A DNA stretch of 64,000 bases from Paludibacter sp. (GTDB taxonomy: Bacteria > Bacteroidota > Bacteroidia > Bacteroidales > Paludibacteraceae), in contig JAQTUE010000011.1 of assembly GCA_028710415.1 (NCBI GenBank), positions 62,001 through 126,000 on the forward strand, written 5' to 3'. Positions 59,188-64,000 of this stretch are shown piece after piece. A model generated the notes under the pieces. The model ran no database searches. It worked only from the letters and a program-made list of their open reading frames with translations, and had not been told where the DNA came from. The number at the start of each line of letters is the position of its first letter. Position 1 is the stretch's first letter. The position numbers were made by a program, and so were the translations under genes.

Positions 59188-59649
59188 TTTTCTTTTTTAG
59201 CTTTCCCATAACGATTCCCTATGTTAAACTAATTCAGTTTCCCATACTTCCACCTTATAATGATGTTTTAATATGTTTGTCTTGATTAATTTAAATACTT
59301 TATTGAAAGATTGATTTGTAAGGTTATTATCCTTTCTTGTCCAGCTTTAATCAGTATCCTATTCATTTGCAGATAAAAGCTTTTTCCGCCCCAAAAGTAC
59401 AAACTATTTATTAACTATTCAACATTTTGTGGATTTATTTTAAACAAATATAAAAAGAATTGAATTTACAATAAATAAACAACTTTATTGTTTCTTTTTC
59501 ATGAGGTGGCTCGCTTATTTCAATCATTCCCCTCTGTCGGGAAAGTGTTTGGGACTGCATCCAATTGTAAAATTTTAATGCCGGTGGGAGCTTTGTATCT
59601 GAATGGTTCAATGTATGGATTACTTCGTCATGTGGTTTTAGTATGGAGG

Positions 59650-59747
59650 GGGTTGAGATAGGGTTGAGATAGGGTTGGTATAGGGTTGGTATAGGGTTGA
59701 GATAGGGTTCGGATAGGTAGACCTATCTGAACCCTATCAGAACCCTT
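59650..59747. repeat. GATAGGGTTGA microsatellite with inverted arm, copy 2
   Basis: (GAGATAGGGTTG)n - GGATAGGTAGACCTATC - TGAACCCTATCAGAACCC. Confidence 0.9.
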
Positions 59748-59991
59748 ACGAAAGTCTCTCTGATTCCCTTCTATACCTAAAACAGAAGCATACCAGGATC
59801 GGTTGGAGTGGCAGGAACAAGAAAAGAAGAAGCAAAGAAACCAGGATTAAAACATTCCGTTACTTAATTATAGATTATTGATAGTAAGATACTAATTACT
59901 AAAAGCTTCCTAAAGTCCCGGCTCGATTTCAATAATTTATTCTTTAGCTATATTTTCAGCGGATTCAAAAAAAGCTTGTGGTAAATAAAAC

Positions 59992-60030
59992 AAAAATCAG
60001 CATTCAACTCATCATTGAATGCTGATTTTC
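59992..60030. terminator. Intrinsic terminator-like hairpin
   Basis: aaaatcagcattcaactcatcattgaatgctgatttt. Confidence 0.75.
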
Positions 60031-60110
60031 AGCGTATAAATTTACAGGGGTCTAATCGTTACGCAATGCTTTCGCGCTTTTAAAGGTTTACCCGCAGTAT
60101 GTATCCGAGA

Positions 60111-60521
60111 TCAGGAATGCCCGACTTCATCAGCATATAGTTGGTATTTCTTACCTTCATTGATTGCACTTCCTTCTGTGGCATGCCCATCAAATTTCCA
60201 CCATTCTATTCCTCCGATTAACTCTTTTACTTTAAAACCCAGTTTCGTCATGTTCAGGGCACCATGTGTGGAAGCATTGCATCCAATGCCCGAACAGTAG
60301 CAAACATAGGTTTTCGATTTTGCCAGTTGCCTGGTAGTCTCTTCATTCATTTCCCGGTGAGGAATGTTTATGGCTCCCGGAATGTGCTCCTTTTCAAAGG
60401 TAGCACGTTGCCTGGTATCTATTGCCACAACATTTTCCCCTTTTTCCAGGGCATAAAATAAGTCGTACGAATCCATCTCGTAATCAAGCTTATTCTGATA
60501 ATATTCTAGTTGCTTGTTCAT
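60111..60521 (-). CDS. Rhodanese-like domain protein
   Basis: VVAIDTRQRATFEKEHIPGAINIPH ... YVCYCSGIGCNAS. Confidence 0.9.
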   Translation of the reverse strand: MNKQLEYYQNKLDYEMDSYDLFYALEKGENVVAIDTRQRATFEKEHIPGAINIPHREMNEETTRQLAKSKTYVCYCSGIGCNASTHGALNMTKLGFKVKELIGGIEWWKFDGHATEGSAINEGKKYQLYADEVGHS

Positions 60522-60707
60522 AATTTTGAAATTTTATTTTAAATAGTCCTTAATTTATTCTTGTTCAACTCACGACCGGGATTATAGGCATCCTGTGGTT
60601 TGCAGGAGCATCACTGCCTAAAAGTGAAACAGTGCATGCAGGCGTAAACCTACCAAATGCACTTCATCCAGCAGGTGAACATTGACGTTTGTTAGCGATA
60701 ATTATTT

Positions 60708-61328
60708 TCATTTCTTCGTCAGTTTGTATCTTAAATGTGTTGTCAGGTTTGAAGGTATAACTTCTACAATTTCAATATCATAAATATTTTTATCAATACC
60801 GTCAAACAGCCGGATGCCACTTCCTAAAAAAACAGGTGCAATGTGAATGAAAAATTCGTCAACAAGTCCTGCATTGAGAAATTGTTGAATAGTATTCGCA
60901 CCACCTTGTATTCTTATGTCCTTTCCGTTGGCTGATTGTCTTGCTTTTTCCAATGCACTTTGTATTCCGTCATTGATGAAATAAAAAGTGGTTGTCCCTT
61001 TTTGTATCCAGGGATCCCGTTTTTCGTGTGTCAGCACATAAACATCCGCTTTGTATAAATCTTCCGGCCAACTGACTTCGCCTTCTTCAAACATTCGTTT
61101 TCCCATAATAAATGAACCTGTTCTTGCAATGGTCTCTCTGATAAATTTACCATCAGGTCCGTCTTCATTACCATCTTCCAATCCTAAGTATTCCCAAAAT
61201 GCTTTTTGAATAAGCATCCACCTGTGAATTTTTTCTGATACACCGCCCATTGCGTTGCCTGGACCTCTGTTGTCACCTGCGAAAAACCCGTCAAGGGATA
61301 TTGCGCTGTCAAAGATGATTTTGCTCAT
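60708..61328 (-). CDS. Dihydrofolate reductase-family (RibD C-terminal-like) protein
   Basis: AISLDGFFAGDNRGPG, GSFIMGKRMFEEGE, DIRIQGGANTIQQFLNAGLVDEFFIHIAPVFLGSGIRLF. Confidence 0.9.
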   Translation of the reverse strand: MSKIIFDSAISLDGFFAGDNRGPGNAMGGVSEKIHRWMLIQKAFWEYLGLEDGNEDGPDGKFIRETIARTGSFIMGKRMFEEGEVSWPEDLYKADVYVLTHEKRDPWIQKGTTTFYFINDGIQSALEKARQSANGKDIRIQGGANTIQQFLNAGLVDEFFIHIAPVFLGSGIRLFDGIDKNIYDIEIVEVIPSNLTTHLRYKLTKK

Positions 61329-61564
61329 AGTATTTATTGTTCCTAAAAATTAATTTTAACTGTAGGTTTGATTGTCTGAACAGTCGCTTTACAATTACTG
61401 CTATCACAACTTATATAATTATTGATTTTAGATATTTCCATTTAAAACATTTCAAACGGTTTAAAGTTTATCATTTTTTCATAGGACTGTGACATCTTAA
61501 AGGTAAAAACAATATTACTTTAATTTGCTTTATTTATTATCTGAAAAGCTAAGTAGGTGGAACA

Positions 61565-61812
61565 ATTAAATGTCCCATATTGAATTTATAAGAATAGAAC
61601 GCGGATACACGCTGATTTGGCGGATTAAAAACGGATCTTATTTCAACAAGTTGAAATCGATTTTTCTATATTGATCAACTCCAACTTGTTGGAGTTTAAT
61701 CAGAATAAAATCTATTTATTAAAAGAATCCGTATACATCCGCTTGATCAGCGAAAATCAGCGTTCTATTCTTATAAAAAATAGGAAATTATATCCTTTCC
61801 AGTACTTAATAA
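61565..61812. repeat. MITE-like palindromic element, copy B
   Basis: About 90% identical to 7028-7275. Confidence 0.85.
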
Positions 61813-61924
61813 TAGGTCATTACCAATTAAATAAAATGAAACTAAACCCGGATATTTGGAAAATAAGAAAAACATCACGACCTTTGCGCTCCATTACGAA
61901 TAAAATAAACAGAAACATATAAGT

Positions 61925-62359
61925 ATGAAAACAGCAAAAATCAGTACCGAAAAAGGCGACATGCAGGTTGAGTTCTTTGAACAGGATGCTCCAAAAACAG
62001 TGGCTAACTTTATTAAACTGGCCGAAAGTGGCTTCTACAACGGCTTAACTTTCCACAGGGTGATTCCTGATTTCGTTATCCAGGGTGGTTGTCCTAATGG
62101 CAACGGTGCCGGCGGACCCGGTTATACAATCCCTTGTGAGTTGGATGGTGGCAATCAGTTCCACGACAGAGGAGTTTTGTCCATGGCGCATGCCGGACGC
62201 AATACCGGTGGTTCCCAGTTCTTTATTTGCCATTCAAGGAAAAATACTTCCCATTTGGATCGCCAGCACACTTGTTTTGGCAAGGTAGTTGAAGGCCTGG
62301 AAGTAATCGATCTGATACGTGCCGGTGATAAAATCCTGAGCATCGTAGTATCGGAATAA
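61925..62359 (+). CDS. Peptidyl-prolyl cis-trans isomerase, cyclophilin type
   Basis: [55 protein letters not shown]. Confidence 0.95.
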   Translation: MKTAKISTEKGDMQVEFFEQDAPKTVANFIKLAESGFYNGLTFHRVIPDFVIQGGCPNGNGAGGPGYTIPCELDGGNQFHDRGVLSMAHAGRNTGGSQFFICHSRKNTSHLDRQHTCFGKVVEGLEVIDLIRAGDKILSIVVSE

Positions 62360-62383
62360 GCTTTAGATAAAGCATACATAATA

Positions 62384-62420
62384 CAAAGGCCGGAAAGAAC
62401 TATTCTTTCCGGCCTTTATA
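62384..62420 (+). terminator. Intrinsic terminator
   Basis: aaaggccggaaagaactattctttccggccttta. Confidence 0.85.
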
Positions 62421-62533
62421 ATAACTTGTCTTTCTACACTTCACTTTTCCAAAGTTCGAGACTTTGGAAAAGTTTGCTGGTAAATAGCTCTCCAAACAAA
62501 AAGCTCTTAAATCTTATAAATCCTTCAATCAGC

Positions 62534-63802
62534 TTAATCAGGGCTTAATCTGGGTTCACTCACTATCCCCGTATACCCTTTTGTGGATGGTATCAGTTCA
62601 AAAATCTTATCCGGTTTCAGGTCAGGTTCATCCCGGTGCGAAACATATACAATGGCAATCTTCTTATCCACGGCAATGGCATTCACCATGTCAATAAACA
62701 AGCGGCTGTTCTCATCGTCAAGCTCAATGGTTGGCTCGTCCAGTATCAGCAAGGGAGGGTGTTTCACCATCGCCCGGGCCACCATGACCATGCGTTGTTG
62801 ACCGATGGAAAGGCTTTGGAATGATTTGTTCCGGTAGAAAGGTCCCAGCATGTTTATCCAGCTTTTGGCAATATCCCTTTGAATATCACTCGGTTTCGTG
62901 TACAGTCCTACCGAATCCATTAACCCGGATATAATCATGTTTTCCACAGTGTCATCCCTGGTAAATTGCAGGATCATGGCAGGAGTAAAGTAGCCTATCT
63001 GCCTTTTAATATCCCAAATCGTTTCACCGGTACCTTTCTTTTTTCCGAACAGGATCATGTCCTGGCCATATCCCTTGGGATTGTCACCAATGATCATCGA
63101 CAGCAAGGTACTTTTCCCGGAACCGTTTGGCCCGATAAGTTGCCAGAATTCACCCTTTTGTATGGTCCAGTTGATGTTTTCAACCACCTGTTTTTCAAGG
63201 TACTTTACCGATACTGAGTTCAGTTGCACCAACGGGTTGATATCCTGGTGTTGTTCGTCATACCCCGTTGGAAGCGAGAATAAATGTGCTTTTACTTCCT
63301 GCGAATGCTGCGCTGTATGGAAAGTCCCTGCATCCTGTTCGCTTACGATTTTATTATTTTCATCTATTGAAATAACTCGTTGTATGCAAGGCAGAATATC
63401 CCTTTTGCGGAAGAAGACCTGGATCATTAGGGTTGATTCAGCCAACTTTCCCAATGTGGCAGTGATGATTTGTTGGGTTTCTTTATCTACATTGCTGTAC
63501 ACATCATCCAGTACCATAAATTCAGGTTTTTGTGCAATCTGGTACAGGAGCAATGCCTTTTTCTGTTGGCCACTGGACATGGATCCCAGGCTTGAATTCT
63601 CATTGGTTTGTATAATAAACCGGTCATGGCGGATCTCTTCCTCAATAAAGCGGTTAATGGTTATCGTTGAGAATAAGACTCCCCTCATTGAACTTAAATC
63701 AACAATCCCATGCAAAAACTTATTTGCCAGAATTTGTTCCAGTATATGGTTTTTGTTCGATGAATTCGATAAATAGAGTCCTATACTTTTTGGTTGTTTC
63801 AT
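62534..63802 (-). CDS. ABC-type ATP-binding protein with two NBDs (ModF/PhrA-like), N-terminal NBD degenerate
   Basis: Second NBD intact (IGPNGSGKSTLL, LSIGQQRMVMVARAMVKHPPLLILDEP); first NBD has SSGQQKKALLLYQIAQKPEFMVLDD but no Walker A. Confidence 0.85.
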   Translation of the reverse strand: MKQPKSIGLYLSNSSNKNHILEQILANKFLHGIVDLSSMRGVLFSTITINRFIEEEIRHDRFIIQTNENSSLGSMSSGQQKKALLLYQIAQKPEFMVLDDVYSNVDKETQQIITATLGKLAESTLMIQVFFRKRDILPCIQRVISIDENNKIVSEQDAGTFHTAQHSQEVKAHLFSLPTGYDEQHQDINPLVQLNSVSVKYLEKQVVENINWTIQKGEFWQLIGPNGSGKSTLLSMIIGDNPKGYGQDMILFGKKKGTGETIWDIKRQIGYFTPAMILQFTRDDTVENMIISGLMDSVGLYTKPSDIQRDIAKSWINMLGPFYRNKSFQSLSIGQQRMVMVARAMVKHPPLLILDEPTIELDDENSRLFIDMVNAIAVDKKIAIVYVSHRDEPDLKPDKIFELIPSTKGYTGIVSEPRLSPD

Positions 63803-64000
63803 ATAATTTGTCTTTTATTTCTTTTCCTGTTTCTGAAAGTGATTGGTAGTTAAAGAAATAAGGGTCATGATAAATAAAATCAGCATCCTGGAATGAATGC
63901 TGATGGTTTAATTATTAATTTACAATATTTAAAAAAAATAGTGGCAAAGTCCTTTGGTTGCTGGTTAAACGTAATAGTTAGAAGCAACTTTTATGCATCA

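Noticed and set aside
61671-61922. 83-aa plus-strand ORF
   Set aside because: Lies largely within MITE-like copy B; probably spurious.

Overview
The window is a chromosomal segment of a Bacteroidetes genome. Evidence: repeated TAnnTTTG -7 boxes, a T9SS C-terminal sorting domain, DUF6266, DapL and bactofilin. Most of it is housekeeping or metabolic: mfd, ribH, tRNA-Tyr, tRNA-Gly, nudC, dapL, glmS, a PurF-like amidotransferase, a DPP-IV-like peptidase and a cyclophilin. It also holds a nitrosative/anaerobic stress cluster (Crp/Fnr regulator, cupins, ferredoxin, DUF438/DUF2249 proteins, Hcp) and several accessory islands. Items most worth follow-up: (1) a ~1.4-kb ORF-free transcription unit (about 21587-23017) with its own promoter, many UUCG/GNRA-like hairpins and a strong terminator, which is a candidate very large structured ncRNA; (2) a nested-helix 5' leader RNA in front of an MgtE-sensor/NRMT-like transporter operon, a candidate metal riboswitch; (3) a 6S-RNA-like ~190-nt RNA; (4) an uncharacterised radical SAM / TM-sensor / HEPN-like gene cluster; (5) an HNH + Mrr-like nuclease pair; (6) a duplicated 3' end of hcp flanking an indolepyruvate oxidoreductase module; (7) several families of palindromic or MITE-like and inverted-microsatellite repeats, including a 22-bp hairpin inserted twice at the same hexamer. 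All calls are from reading the sequence. No database search or folding program was run.
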